From: an uncultured Algimonas sp.
Lineage (GTDB): Bacteria > Pseudomonadota > Alphaproteobacteria > Caulobacterales > Maricaulaceae
Length of the DNA stretch: 49,059 nt
NCBI GenBank assembly: GCA_937923575.1
Contig: CALDUL010000002.1
Location: 1-49,059 of the forward strand
Reading direction: 5' to 3'
Below the pieces are notes generated by a model. It saw nothing but the letters and a program-made list of their open reading frames with translations. It had not been told where the DNA came from and did no database searches. Positions 1 through 8,607 of this stretch are shown here, piece by piece (position 1 is the first letter of the stretch; the number at the start of each line of letters is the position of its first letter). Made by a program: the position numbers and the translations under genes.

Positions 1-84
1 TGGGGATGAGGTCCGAACGGGCCGGGATGTGGGTCTGCCGTGCAGTGGCAGGCCGAGGATGAGAGCGGGTAGCACCGCGCGCAT
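1..84 (-). CDS. Possible partial gene with a signal-peptide-like N-terminus, running off the left edge
   Basis: On the minus strand an ATG at 84 opens a frame that stays open to base 1 (28 codons). The predicted start is Met-Arg followed by a hydrophobic run (AVLPALILGLPL) and then Pro/Arg-rich sequence, which could be the start of a Sec signal peptide or membrane anchor. There is no clear Shine-Dalgarno sequence. The frame is closed by a stop near 120, so the gene, if real, begins at or just upstream of 84. No family can be assigned from so short a piece. It could equally be chance coding in GC-rich DNA. Confidence 0.25.
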   Translation of the reverse strand, partial: MRAVLPALILGLPLHGRPTSRPVRTSSP

Positions 85-300
85 CCGGGACACCACCTTT
101 CGGCGGTGGGGCGCAGCCTATGCAAGCTGCGGCCTGCCCGACGCCCGCTCGGGGACGTGAACCTCCGGCCGTTGCCGGGTATCAGCAGGCGGCGCGCGCC
201 TTGGATGCTGCCTCACTGCGAGGGAGCGGAGACCGTCGCCCTGATGCCCGGCCAGACCGGACACGCACCCGAGCGGCCAATGCTGCGAAGACTACGCGCG
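85..300 (-). other. GC-rich leader-like stretch with several inverted repeats; unclassified
   Basis: No convincing gene lies here on either strand. Inverted repeats are dense: CCACC/GGTGG (93-97 with 105-109), GCAGC/GCTGC (113-117 with 126-130), CCCGA/TCGGG (137-141 with 149-153), and a longer-range pair 177-185 with 241-249 matching 8 of 9 positions that would enclose further small hairpins. An AT-rich patch at about 308-338 (containing TTAAAT when read on the minus strand) could hold a promoter reading leftwards, making this a structured 5' leader of the partial frame at 1-84. I compared it with cobalamin, FMN, TPP, RNase P and tmRNA signatures and found none. Confidence 0.25.
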
Positions 301-520
301 GGTGTTCGCCCGGTGTGAAATGGTATTTAATCTTGTTTGTCCTACACGGGGCAGACGCCCGCGTCTCGTATCTCGCGATGCGAAAGGACGGCAGGCCGAC
401 GGCACGATCCGCGGTGGGACGTGGGGGCGTGGGCGAGGCAAAGGCCTGCCCGACAGACCGACTTCCGTTCACAAGATGCAGACGATCCAGCCAACAGTCT
501 CGCGCAGCGAACCCCGTGCA

Positions 521-554
521 CAAAAAAGCCGGCCTCTCATCCGAGAGGCCGGCT
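521..554 (-). terminator. Intrinsic terminator of the TonB-dependent receptor gene
   Basis: A perfect 12-bp stem (527-538 paired with 543-554) closes a 4-base loop. Read on the minus strand it is followed directly by six T residues. It lies about 25 bp beyond the receptor stop codon and is correctly oriented to end that transcript. The same flank (TGCACAAAAAAGCCG) recurs at the terminator near 9557. Confidence 0.93.
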
Positions 555-578
555 CTGTTTGATCGGTTGTCCTTCGAC

Positions 579-3500
579 TTAGAAGGAGCGGTTGACCGTC
601 ATGAAGACCGAACGACCGCGGAAGTCATAGCCGATACCGGCTGGGACGTTACCGATCAGCGTTGCGCCGGCGTCCTGGTCGAGCAGTGGTGGCTGGCGAT
701 CGAACACATTGTTCACGCCGAGGACCACACCCCAATCGTCGCCGCCCTGATAACGGACGGAGATGTCGTGGCGGAAGTAGTCACCGATGTTCTGCGTCAC
801 AGTGTCGGAGCTCGTCCGTCCGCCGGTCGCTGCGAAGCGGCCATCCGGTGTGCGTTCGATGATCTCACCAGTCACAGCGTTGAGGTCGTCCTGCTTACCG
901 ATGTAACGAACGCCCCAGAACATGCTGAGGTCATCCATCGCAAGGCGGAAGTTGGATGTACCACGCCATTCCGGGAAGCCGATGTCACCTGCGGAGTCGG
1001 CAACATCATCGCCGGCACGCGCTTGGGACGTACGACCCGTCTGGTTGGTCACGACCGTATCATTGATGAAGGTGAAGTTGCGATCGAATGCGTCGAACTC
1101 GTAAACACCACGCAGGTTGAAGTCATAACCTTTGGCACCGAACGTCGCCGCATTGAATGGCGTGTTGTCCACCTCGGAGATGAAACCGGTCGCAGGGTCG
1201 CGACGGATCAGATCACAGAATGGGTTGGTCGTGATGTCCTCGGAGAACAGGCAACCGTTGACGATGTCGTTGGCACCCGGCTCACGCGGCGCGTCATCGA
1301 CGTTGATGTCGAAGTAGCTGACCGAGAACAGGAGGTCGAACGCATCGGTAAAGGGCTGCTCGAACGTCAGGCCGGCCGTAAAGGCGTCGGACGTTTCAGG
1401 ATCGAGCTGCACGTTACCACGACGGATGACTTCGATCGACGGCACGCCGTCCGCACCCAGCGTCAGCGGGTCAACACCGAATGCACGGCAGTTGTCCAGC
1501 AGACGGTCGATACGGTTGTCGATGTCGCCAGGGGCCAGGATTGGCACGACACAGGGGTCAACCCGACCGCCCGCAAACGACGTCTGACCGCCGAGGAACA
1601 GTTCGCGCGAACCTGGCGAACGGTAGGACGTGCCATAGGAGGCGCGAGCCGTCAGCCAATCGACGGGGCTGTATGTGCCCTTGACCGCGTACACGGTGTC
1701 GGTGCTGTAGAACTCGTTGTCCACGACACGGCCCGACAGGTTGAGGCGCAGGTCTTCGAAACCGGGCTGGTCTGCCATGATCGGAATATCGACCTCGGCG
1801 AAGCCTTCCAGCTGCCACACCTGACCGATGGAGTTGGCATCGGCGAAGAAGCCGGCAGCGCCGCCTTCGGATGCGATCGTGTCCACACCGGAGTTCAGAC
1901 CGTCAACGCGGTATTCACCACCGAGCACGACTTGCACTTCGCCAGCTGGCAGTTCGAAGACTGGGCCGGTGAAGTAACCCGACAGGTTCAGCTGGTCGAC
2001 CTTGGTCGTGACCGAGCGTTCACCGCGCAGGTAGTCGAATTCGGCCTGTGTGGCGAATTGCGGGTTCGATCCATCATAGAGCGACGGGGCGAAGAGGTTG
2101 ACCGGCACACAGGGTGTCACGGTGAAGAAGCCGAAGCGATCGACGCCTTCCGTACCGCAAACAACACCATCGGCAGTATTGCGCGACGTTGTCAGCGACA
2201 GGTTCAGGCGGTCTTCGAGCACAATCGGGCGAACCGAGTCACCGATCGAACGCGAGTAGGATGCAAAAGCTTCGTAGCTCCAGTCGTCCAGACCGGTGAC
2301 TTCACCTTCGATGCCGCCGACGAGGCGGTACTGGAGGACGTCGACATCGATGTCGGAACGGCGGATCGGGGAGAAGACAACCGGCACGGCGTCAGCGCCG
2401 ACACGGCCGAGACCGTTGAACGGGTTGTTGGCCGGAACGCCCGGGAAGAGCTGCCCGTGGAAACCGTTACGAACAAAGGTCTGAACATTGGCGATTTGAC
2501 CTTCGAAGAAGAAGTTCGTGTCATCCAGGCCAAGCGGGTTGATCTGACGATTGGCCGACACATAGGCGGTCAGCGCTTCCTGCTCGTTGAAGAGGTTGTC
2601 TTTCGCTTCCAGCGTACCGGAACGGAAGTTCGGGTCGCGGCTGTTTTCAACATCGAAGAAACCGGGGAAGAAAGGCGACTCATCGCCCGTACCGAATGGC
2701 GAAACGAAAGTCCGGAATTCAGCCGAACCGATGGCGCCGCCACAGTTGCGGAATTCTTCGCCGGTCTCGGAGTTCGTTTCGAGATCGAACGAACAGAACT
2801 GGCCATTGTCGGCGCGCTGGAAGCGACGGTCTTCGAAGTCCAGCTCGTCTTGAACGCGGTATTCGACGGCGGCGATGAAATTGCCGCGCTCGCCGGTGTC
2901 GCCCATCAGAGCGGTAATACGGCGGGTACCGCCACCGGGCTCGAATGGCTGTGTGACCGAGCCGTCGAGGCGGAAGCCGTCATACTCTTCGCGCAGGATC
3001 ACGTTGACCACGCCTGCAACAGCGTCCGAACCGTAAACGGACGACGCGCCGTCAAGCAGCGTCTCGACGCGCTGCACTAGCGAGGATGGGATGAGGTTCA
3101 GGTCGGGCAGCGACGGTGCGCCTTCCACACCGGCCGGAGCGGCACGGCGGCTGTTGATCAGGACCAGTGTCCGGTCTTCGCCCAGACCACGCAGCGAGAC
3201 GTTGGACGCGCCGGGGCCGCCGTTCGTGACGAAGGAGGAGTTGATGTTCGTGTCGAGCTGCACACCGGAGATCACGGTCTGCGACTTGATGATGTCGGCG
3301 GTGGAGGTCAGGCCGGCGTCGATGACGGTGTCGGCTGTGATGACCTGCAGCGGCGAGATCGAGGAGAAGGTGTCACGACGGATACGCGAACCGGTCGCGA
3401 CGACTTCGTCGACTTCGGGTTCGAACTCGTCGTCGAGCAGCTCGATGTCGTCAAACTCGTTATCCGTGCCGTCCTGGATGTTTTCGACGGAAGGCTGAGT

Positions 3501-3593
3501 CGCTTGGGCGAATGCCGGTGCGGCAAAACCCGCGGCCATAAGGCTGGCGATCACGGTTGATCCCAGCAGGTGTTTGGTTAGCTTATCGTTCAC
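579..3593 (-). CDS. TonB-dependent outer membrane receptor
   Basis: Outer-membrane active transporter of 1004 residues, typical of large alphaproteobacterial receptors. A GTG start at 3593 is chosen because it follows an AAGGGG ribosome site and yields a clean signal peptide (basic start, hydrophobic core, cleavage after AFAQ). It is followed by a very acidic linker (DDIELLDDEFEPEVDE), then the plug domain beginning VVATGSRIRRD with the conserved NVSLRGLG, TLVLINSRR and VYGSDAVAGVVNVILR stretches. The rest is beta-barrel, ending NRSF with the expected C-terminal aromatic residue. The acidic segment sits where a TonB box is expected. The substrate cannot be read from the sequence: no iron, vitamin or glycan genes are adjacent. 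The gene is monocistronic, with its own terminator. Confidence 0.93.
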   Translation of the reverse strand: MNDKLTKHLLGSTVIASLMAAGFAAPAFAQATQPSVENIQDGTDNEFDDIELLDDEFEPEVDEVVATGSRIRRDTFSSISPLQVITADTVIDAGLTSTADIIKSQTVISGVQLDTNINSSFVTNGGPGASNVSLRGLGEDRTLVLINSRRAAPAGVEGAPSLPDLNLIPSSLVQRVETLLDGASSVYGSDAVAGVVNVILREEYDGFRLDGSVTQPFEPGGGTRRITALMGDTGERGNFIAAVEYRVQDELDFEDRRFQRADNGQFCSFDLETNSETGEEFRNCGGAIGSAEFRTFVSPFGTGDESPFFPGFFDVENSRDPNFRSGTLEAKDNLFNEQEALTAYVSANRQINPLGLDDTNFFFEGQIANVQTFVRNGFHGQLFPGVPANNPFNGLGRVGADAVPVVFSPIRRSDIDVDVLQYRLVGGIEGEVTGLDDWSYEAFASYSRSIGDSVRPIVLEDRLNLSLTTSRNTADGVVCGTEGVDRFGFFTVTPCVPVNLFAPSLYDGSNPQFATQAEFDYLRGERSVTTKVDQLNLSGYFTGPVFELPAGEVQVVLGGEYRVDGLNSGVDTIASEGGAAGFFADANSIGQVWQLEGFAEVDIPIMADQPGFEDLRLNLSGRVVDNEFYSTDTVYAVKGTYSPVDWLTARASYGTSYRSPGSRELFLGGQTSFAGGRVDPCVVPILAPGDIDNRIDRLLDNCRAFGVDPLTLGADGVPSIEVIRRGNVQLDPETSDAFTAGLTFEQPFTDAFDLLFSVSYFDINVDDAPREPGANDIVNGCLFSEDITTNPFCDLIRRDPATGFISEVDNTPFNAATFGAKGYDFNLRGVYEFDAFDRNFTFINDTVVTNQTGRTSQARAGDDVADSAGDIGFPEWRGTSNFRLAMDDLSMFWGVRYIGKQDDLNAVTGEIIERTPDGRFAATGGRTSSDTVTQNIGDYFRHDISVRYQGGDDWGVVLGVNNVFDRQPPLLDQDAGATLIGNVPAGIGYDFRGRSVFMTVNRSF

Positions 3594-3932
3594 AGTGAAC
3601 CCCTTGAACTTGTTGTGTAGCGGCACAGGACCGCACTTGCAGCGCTTGAAAACCAAACGCCGCCCCCGCTCAAGGGGCGTTATGGACAAAAAGTCAGAAA
3701 GGAAAGACGATTCCCATAGACTGTTGCAATTTTGTCACCAGATATTTGCAAGCGAACAATATTGTACCACGTCCGCGCGAAATGCCGTGATTCCATCAAA
3801 AAGACGCGGCCACCCGGAGCCCACGCTAGAACCTGCCACCACGGCCCTGCACGCGAGAATGTCATTGGACGGCCTATCGCGGCCTGCCTATGAGCTGGGC
3901 AGCGCGTCAAAGGAAAAAGTGGCTACACCATA
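3594..3932. promoter_or_regulatory. Divergent promoter region with a leader hairpin for the receptor gene
   Basis: 339 bp between two divergently transcribed genes, with no credible gene. An AT-richer segment (about 3700-3770) probably contains the receptor promoter, but no clear -35/-10 pair could be assigned. In the presumed 5' leader of the receptor a hairpin (3656-3681; arms AACGCC/GGCGTT extended by C-G pairs) is followed on the minus strand by TTTGG then TTTTC, resembling a weak terminator or attenuator. Its function is unknown. Confidence 0.4.
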
Positions 3933-4853
3933 ATGGGCATTCCCTTCGTCAGACAGTTTGACTTCGAATACGGCGTGGCCGCGCAGCTCTCCCCGCTCGT
4001 GCGGCGCGTGGTGGCAAACAATCCGGGGCCCTTCACCTATACGGGCACGGGCGTCTTTATCATCGGCGCGGGCGAAACTGTCTGTGTCATCGACCCTGGT
4101 CCGACCACGCCGGATCATGTCGCGGCCATCGACCGCGCACTGGACGGTCGCTCCGTCAGCCACGTGCTCGTGACCCACCATCATGTCGATCACAGCCCGC
4201 TCGCCGCGCCTTTGGCCGCGAAGCACGGCTGCAAAGTCTATGGCTACGGCTTGCAGCCGGAGCCCCCACAAGGCGGAGAGGTCCGGCTCGAGGCGGGCGA
4301 CGATCTATCGTTTCGCCCGGATGTGGAAATCCGGGACGGCGCCATATTCGAAGGGCCGGACTGGACCATCGATACGTTCCATACGCCAGGCCATACCTCG
4401 AACCATCTCTGCTTTGGCCTGCGCGAGGAGAACACCCTCTTCTCAGGCGATCACATCATGGGTTGGAGCACGTCGGTGGTCTCGCCACCCGACGGGGATA
4501 TGGGCGATTATCTCGAAAGCTTGCGCCGCATTCTGGCGGAGGATTTCGACATCATCCGGCCAACGCATGGCCCGGCCATCTCGGACGTCGAGCCCTTCGT
4601 CTCCGCCTATATCGAGCACCGCATGAATCGGGAGCGCCAGATCGCGGGCGCTTTGGCGAGCGGTCTGGACACTATCGGCGAGATTGTTGCGACCCTCTAT
4701 AAGGATGTCGACAAGCGCCTGCACCCGGCCGCGGCGCATAGTGTGCTGAGCCACATAATACATATGCGCAAGACGGGGCGGGTGATTGCGTGCGGACCGG
4801 ACGGGGCTGACGGCCCGGACTCGTTGCGGCAGAGCTACAGGCTGGCGGCCTAA
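3933..4853 (+). CDS. MBL-fold (metallo-beta-lactamase-like) hydrolase, LACTB2-like
   Basis: A 306-residue soluble metallohydrolase. The metal-binding motif HxHxDH is at His82, His84, Asp86 and His87 (THHHVDH). The later ligands are in the FHTPGHTSNH and LFSGDHIMG segments. The C-terminal 70 residues (from about 225) look like the winged-helix domain found in LACTB2/YflN-type members, which include ribonucleases and lactonases. The substrate is not predictable. It starts with an ATG shortly after an AAGGAAAA purine stretch and converges with the DUF1499 gene, 5 bp apart at their stop codons. Confidence 0.88.
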   Translation: MGIPFVRQFDFEYGVAAQLSPLVRRVVANNPGPFTYTGTGVFIIGAGETVCVIDPGPTTPDHVAAIDRALDGRSVSHVLVTHHHVDHSPLAAPLAAKHGCKVYGYGLQPEPPQGGEVRLEAGDDLSFRPDVEIRDGAIFEGPDWTIDTFHTPGHTSNHLCFGLREENTLFSGDHIMGWSTSVVSPPDGDMGDYLESLRRILAEDFDIIRPTHGPAISDVEPFVSAYIEHRMNRERQIAGALASGLDTIGEIVATLYKDVDKRLHPAAAHSVLSHIIHMRKTGRVIACGPDGADGPDSLRQSYRLAA

Positions 4854-4858
4854 GGTCC

Positions 4859-5689
4859 CTACTCGCTCATCGCGTCGAGAAAGGCCTGAAGCCGGGCGGC
4901 ATTCGCGCCCATGTCGCTACCGCCGACACGGCTCACCGAACGGGCGTCGACCCGGGTGCCGCCGCCTTTGGCAGGACGCAGGCGGATGGCGACATCGTCT
5001 TCGAAACCCCACCAGAAGGTCGTGTCTGTTGCCTCGATGGTGCCTGCTTTGACGTCCGAGCTCTTGATCGCCCAGCCCAGGTCACGCGCGACCTGCTCGG
5101 CGCGGCCGAAGACGACGTCGACCGGCTCGCTCAGCACCAGCGTGCGGATTTCGGGATAGGCCTGAGTCTGCAGCGCGCTGACTAGCGCCGTACTGGAGGT
5201 GCCGTTGGATCGGCGCGCGGGTGCGGTCTTGCCGTCATAGTCCAGCGTGTTGACGCCCGGCACGGCCGCGCGTTCGCGCAGCACGATGTCGGTGAAGACG
5301 GGCGGGTCCTGCGTGTCGGTCGTCACGTCGTGGATGAACGGCAGGTTCGCGACCTTGGTCCGCACGGCACCGAGCCGCGCAATACCGACCACGCCGACAA
5401 TCAGCGCCAACGCCGCAACCGCCAGCCCCGAGCGAGGCTTGACCAGCAGCGCCAGCAGGAGCGCCAGGATACCGGCGACGACGCTCAAACCCAGCAGCAG
5501 CGGTCCAATCTGTGTCGTCAGCGTGCCGAGCCCGAATTGCCAGCTCCACAATCCGAGTTTCGACCCGAGCGCAGCGAAAACAAAGTTCAGCACGGCCAGC
5601 ACGGCGATCACGGTCGCGCCGATCAGAACCCAGCGGCGCAGGGCCTGCCAGCGCGTGCGGGAAACGGGAGTTAAGGCAATGTCGGTCAT
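4859..5689 (-). CDS. DUF1499 membrane protein
   Basis: A 276-residue protein. The N-terminal half carries three predicted membrane helices (about residues 19-42, 60-86 and 89-108). The C-terminal half is a DUF1499 domain (conserved QTQAYPEIRTL, DLGWAI, IEATDTTFWWGFEDDV). The family is common in alphaproteobacteria and has no established function. The start is 20 bp behind the pdxH stop on the same strand, so the two are probably co-transcribed. Confidence 0.85.
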   Translation of the reverse strand: MTDIALTPVSRTRWQALRRWVLIGATVIAVLAVLNFVFAALGSKLGLWSWQFGLGTLTTQIGPLLLGLSVVAGILALLLALLVKPRSGLAVAALALIVGVVGIARLGAVRTKVANLPFIHDVTTDTQDPPVFTDIVLRERAAVPGVNTLDYDGKTAPARRSNGTSSTALVSALQTQAYPEIRTLVLSEPVDVVFGRAEQVARDLGWAIKSSDVKAGTIEATDTTFWWGFEDDVAIRLRPAKGGGTRVDARSVSRVGGSDMGANAARLQAFLDAMSE

Positions 5690-5709
5690 GAGCCGCGCTC
5701 TAGCGCCCC

Positions 5710-6363
5710 TTAGGGATAAAGACGAGTCTTCTCCCAGCTCTCACCGGCACGCTCAAATACGATTCGGTCATGCACGCGGAAAGCGCCGTCCTGCCAGAAC
5801 TCGATCATGTCGGCGATCACGCGGTAGCCATACCAATGCGGCGGGCGCGGCACGTCCTTGTCAGAAAAGCGCGCCTCGTTCCGACGCACCGCATCCAACA
5901 GCTCGGCACGGCTCTCAGCCGGGCGCGATTGCTTCGACGCCCAAGCGGAAAGACGCGAGCCACGCGCTCGGCTCGCGAAATAGGCATCCGAAGTTTCCGC
6001 CCCAACCTCGACCACGCGTCCTCTCACCCGCACCTGTCGGCGCTGCGACTTCCAGTGAAAGCACATCGCCGCGCGCGGGTTATCCCCCAGCTGCTGACCC
6101 TTGGCCGAGCGCGAATTGGTGTAGAAATCGAAGCCGGCTTCAGTGGTCAGCCCCTTGAGCAGCACGATGCGCACATCCGGCTGCCCGTCCGCATCCACAG
6201 TCGCCAGCGACAGCGCATTCGGATCGTTGGGTTCCGTCTCGCCGGCGCGCGCCAGCCAGCTCTCGAACAGCGCGACCGGGTCGGCGGCGTCGATCCATGA
6301 CAGGTCGCGCTCCGGCTCCTGCGCGTAGTCATCATTCGACGGGCTTGCGGGGATTGCAGACAT
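5710..6363 (-). CDS. pdxH: Pyridoxamine/pyridoxine 5'-phosphate oxidase
   Basis: An FMN enzyme that oxidises PNP and PMP to pyridoxal 5'-phosphate, the last step of vitamin B6 synthesis and salvage. The 217-residue length is usual. Family hallmarks are PDVRIVLLKG, FYTNSRSAKGQQL, FHWKSQRRQVRVRG, SRLSAWASKQS, PRPPHWYGYRV and the C-terminal RLYP. The start at 6363 (MSAIP) is preferred over an upstream ATG at 6393 because family homology begins shortly after it. The divergent neighbour is a small J-domain protein. Confidence 0.95.
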   Translation of the reverse strand: MSAIPASPSNDDYAQEPERDLSWIDAADPVALFESWLARAGETEPNDPNALSLATVDADGQPDVRIVLLKGLTTEAGFDFYTNSRSAKGQQLGDNPRAAMCFHWKSQRRQVRVRGRVVEVGAETSDAYFASRARGSRLSAWASKQSRPAESRAELLDAVRRNEARFSDKDVPRPPHWYGYRVIADMIEFWQDGAFRVHDRIVFERAGESWEKTRLYP

Positions 6364-6478
6364 AAAGCCTCTCGAAAAGACAATGTTAACCACGTCGCTT
6401 AGGACGGTGTTGACTCTATACGCTCACAGATCGTCAACGATAGCCGTTTTGGGTAACCGTCTAGGGAGCGACGACACC

Positions 6479-6694
6479 GTGACACGCCAGAAAGCCTTGC
6501 TGATCCTCGGTTGCCCCATGAATGCGCGCGAAGCGGATATCCGCGCGGCTTGGCGTAAGAAGGCCAAGTTCTTCCACCCCGACAGCCCCTACGGCAATGT
6601 CGGCGCATTCCTGCAGGCCAAGGGCGCGTTCGAGACACTCATCCCGCCAGCACCCCAAGCCGTGCGCGTGCGTGCGGGCGGGCGTCGATTCTAG
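6479..6694 (+). CDS. Minimal J-domain protein
   Basis: A 71-residue protein consisting almost only of a J-domain: helix II (ADIRAAWRKKAKFF), an intact HPD tripeptide at residues 33-35, and helix III (AFLQAKGAFETLI), then a short basic tail. It should stimulate a DnaK-type Hsp70, but with no substrate-binding domain its client would have to be recruited another way. A GTG start at 6479 is chosen because AGGGAG lies upstream and homology starts there; the frame is open back to an ATG at 6383. It is divergent from pdxH. Confidence 0.7.
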   Translation: MTRQKALLILGCPMNAREADIRAAWRKKAKFFHPDSPYGNVGAFLQAKGAFETLIPPAPQAVRVRAGGRRF

Positions 6695-6721
6695 CGGCAC
6701 CGAGGCCTGGCCTTCGAACGA

Positions 6722-7078
6722 TCACGAGAGGTCGGAACGACAGCGCGACTTCCGCGCCGCATACATCCAGGCCGTCCGACCGCTCGCAAGCTGCACGGAT
6801 ACCCGCTCATAGTCATCGACCTCATAGTCATCGGCGCGGGCGAGCTGCATTTCGGTCAGCGTGAAGACCATTCCCTCTACTCTGTCCTGCGCACCTCCCG
6901 GAATTGCAACGGGATGAAAGCGCTCCCCGGAGAGAGCCAGCACGTTAGGATCGGTGATCTCCACCTGCGCTAACCGATAACCGGGCAGCGCGTCCGCCTC
7001 TCCTGCCACTTCTTCGCCAAAGGTCTCGCGCTGGACAGCGGGGTCTCGCAAAGTCCCGTATGAAAAGAGATAGGCCAT
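6722..7078 (-). CDS. Gamma-glutamylcyclotransferase-like (AIG2/GGCT fold) protein
   Basis: A 118-residue protein starting MAYLFSYGTLRDP, the YGTLR motif of the GGCT/AIG2 fold. A conserved Glu in the DDYEVDDYERVSV segment occupies the position of the usual catalytic acid. Members cleave gamma-glutamyl amines or dipeptides, but many small bacterial ones are uncharacterised. It is transcribed divergently from the GST gene, 27 bp away. Confidence 0.85.
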   Translation of the reverse strand: MAYLFSYGTLRDPAVQRETFGEEVAGEADALPGYRLAQVEITDPNVLALSGERFHPVAIPGGAQDRVEGMVFTLTEMQLARADDYEVDDYERVSVQLASGRTAWMYAARKSRCRSDLS

Positions 7079-7105
7079 GACGGCGGGCTATCCTAAGAGC
7101 GCGCC

Positions 7106-7765
7106 ATGGCAAAGATCGAACACATCACACTCTACCACTACCCGCTGTCGCGCTCGGCCCGGGTACGATTTCTGCTCGAGGAGATCGGCTGCGGCTATGA
7201 GTTGGTGACACTGGACATGATGCGCGGGGACGGCGCGTCGCCGGAACATCTGGCGCGCAATCCCAACCACGCTGTGCCCGTGCTGGATGTGCGTTACGAT
7301 GACGGATCGGACCAGACCGTCATCGAAAGCGGCGCGATGATCCTGTGGCTGGCCGACAGCTTCCCGGACGCCGAGCTCGCACCCGCGGCGACCGATCTGC
7401 GCGCTCGCGCCGACTACACCAGCCAGGTGCTGTTCCAGGCCTCGCATGTCGACATGTCCCTCTGGCAAGTGCGGTTGAACGAGACGCTGTTTCCCAAGCC
7501 GGTGCGCAGCCCCGCAATCGCAGGCTTCAACCGCGACAAGCTAGAGCGCGAGATGATCCCGCAGATGGAAGCGCGGCTGGCCAAGCACGATTATATCTGC
7601 GGCGATGCGTTCACCGCTGCAGACTGCATCACCGCGCAGAACGTGAATTGGATGCGCGCCTATGGTTTGAATGGCGGCAAGGCCATGCGCGACTATGCGC
7701 GGCGGATGCGCCAGCGCCCGGCCTTTCAACGCGCCTTTGCCGACGCGGCCGATTTCGAGAGATAG
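7106..7765 (+). CDS. Glutathione S-transferase family protein
   Basis: A 219-residue cytosolic GST-fold protein. The N-terminal thioredoxin-like domain has the SRSARVRFLLEEIG segment (Ser in the position of the catalytic Ser/Tyr), the NHAVPVLDV cis-proline motif and ESGAMILWLA. The C-terminal helical domain carries the FTAADCITAQNV N-capping box. The GST class is uncertain. Only 2 bp separate it from the aldo/keto reductase start, so the two form an operon probably concerned with electrophile or carbonyl detoxification. Confidence 0.9.
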   Translation: MAKIEHITLYHYPLSRSARVRFLLEEIGCGYELVTLDMMRGDGASPEHLARNPNHAVPVLDVRYDDGSDQTVIESGAMILWLADSFPDAELAPAATDLRARADYTSQVLFQASHVDMSLWQVRLNETLFPKPVRSPAIAGFNRDKLEREMIPQMEARLAKHDYICGDAFTAADCITAQNVNWMRAYGLNGGKAMRDYARRMRQRPAFQRAFADAADFER

Positions 7766-7767
7766 AC

Positions 7768-8607
7768 ATGAATTTTGGAACACTCGCCTATGGCTGCTGG
7801 CGCTTTGCCGGCAACAGTATGGAGGAGGCCGACAGGCTGATCCGCACCGCGCTGGACGCGGGTATTACGCTGATCGACACGGCGGATATTTACGGCTTTG
7901 GCGAGCCGCGCGGCTTCGGCGGCGCGGAAGTGGTGCTGGGCGAAGTGTTGGCGGCCGACCCATCCTTGCGCGAGCGCATGGTTCTGACGACCAAGGGCGG
8001 GATCATCCCGCCGCGTCCCTATGACAGCTCGCACGACTATCTCATGGGCGCGCTAGACGCATCACTGGACCGGCTCGGCGTGGACCAAGTCGATCTCTAC
8101 CAGATTCACCGCCCGGATCTGACGACGCCCATGCGCGACCTCGCCCAGACCCTCGATGCCATGGTCGCGAGCGAGAAGGTCGGCGCGGTCGGCGTGTCCA
8201 ATTTCACGCCTGCGCAGACCCGCGCGCTGGCCGCGCATATGAGCGCGCCAATCGCGACGCTGCAGCCGGAGTTCTCAGTCCTTCACCAAGACCCGATCAC
8301 GGACGGCACGCTCGACCTCGCGCAGGAAATCGGCGCAACTGTGCTGGCCTGGAGCCCGCTGGGCGGCGGCAAGCTGTTCACCGAGGACGGCCCCGTGCAG
8401 CGGAGTGTTGCGAAGATCGGGCGCGAGACAGGCTATAGCGCAACGCAGATCGCGCTGGCCTTCGCGCGCGGCCACGGCGCGGTCGTCGTACCGATCATCG
8501 GCACGCAGACGCCGGAACGCATCATCGAGTCCGCGAACAAGGCGACCCTGACCGCGCGGCAATTCTACGACATCGTCGAAGCCTATCGCGGCGAGGCCAT
8601 GCCTTAG
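7768..8607 (+). CDS. Aldo/keto reductase
   Basis: A 279-residue NAD(P)H-dependent (beta/alpha)8-barrel oxidoreductase. The AKR tetrad is visible: Asp and Tyr in LIDTADIYGFG, Lys in VLTTKGG and His in YQIHRPD. The C-terminal cofactor loop is represented by VVVPIIGTQTPERI. It resembles the YdhF-type AKRs of proteobacteria. It lies in an operon with the preceding GST, and its stop overlaps the convergent yghU stop by 4 bp. Confidence 0.9.
   Translation: MNFGTLAYGCWRFAGNSMEEADRLIRTALDAGITLIDTADIYGFGEPRGFGGAEVVLGEVLAADPSLRERMVLTTKGGIIPPRPYDSSHDYLMGALDASLDRLGVDQVDLYQIHRPDLTTPMRDLAQTLDAMVASEKVGAVGVSNFTPAQTRALAAHMSAPIATLQPEFSVLHQDPITDGTLDLAQEIGATVLAWSPLGGGKLFTEDGPVQRSVAKIGRETGYSATQIALAFARGHGAVVVPIIGTQTPERIIESANKATLTARQFYDIVEAYRGEAMP

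Noticed and set aside
1-300. Cobalamin riboswitch suggested by GCCACTGC and the leader-like size
   Set aside because: The conserved GGGAA, GGTG and GGAGACCTGCC boxes are missing or in the wrong order; FMN, TPP, RNase P and tmRNA signatures were also absent.
120-3080. Very long open frame (986 codons) on the plus strand opposite the TonB-dependent receptor
   Set aside because: It is the antisense shadow of a clear receptor gene with signal peptide, plug motifs and terminal Phe; its translation is low-complexity Val/Asp/Glu/Arg-rich and has no domain.
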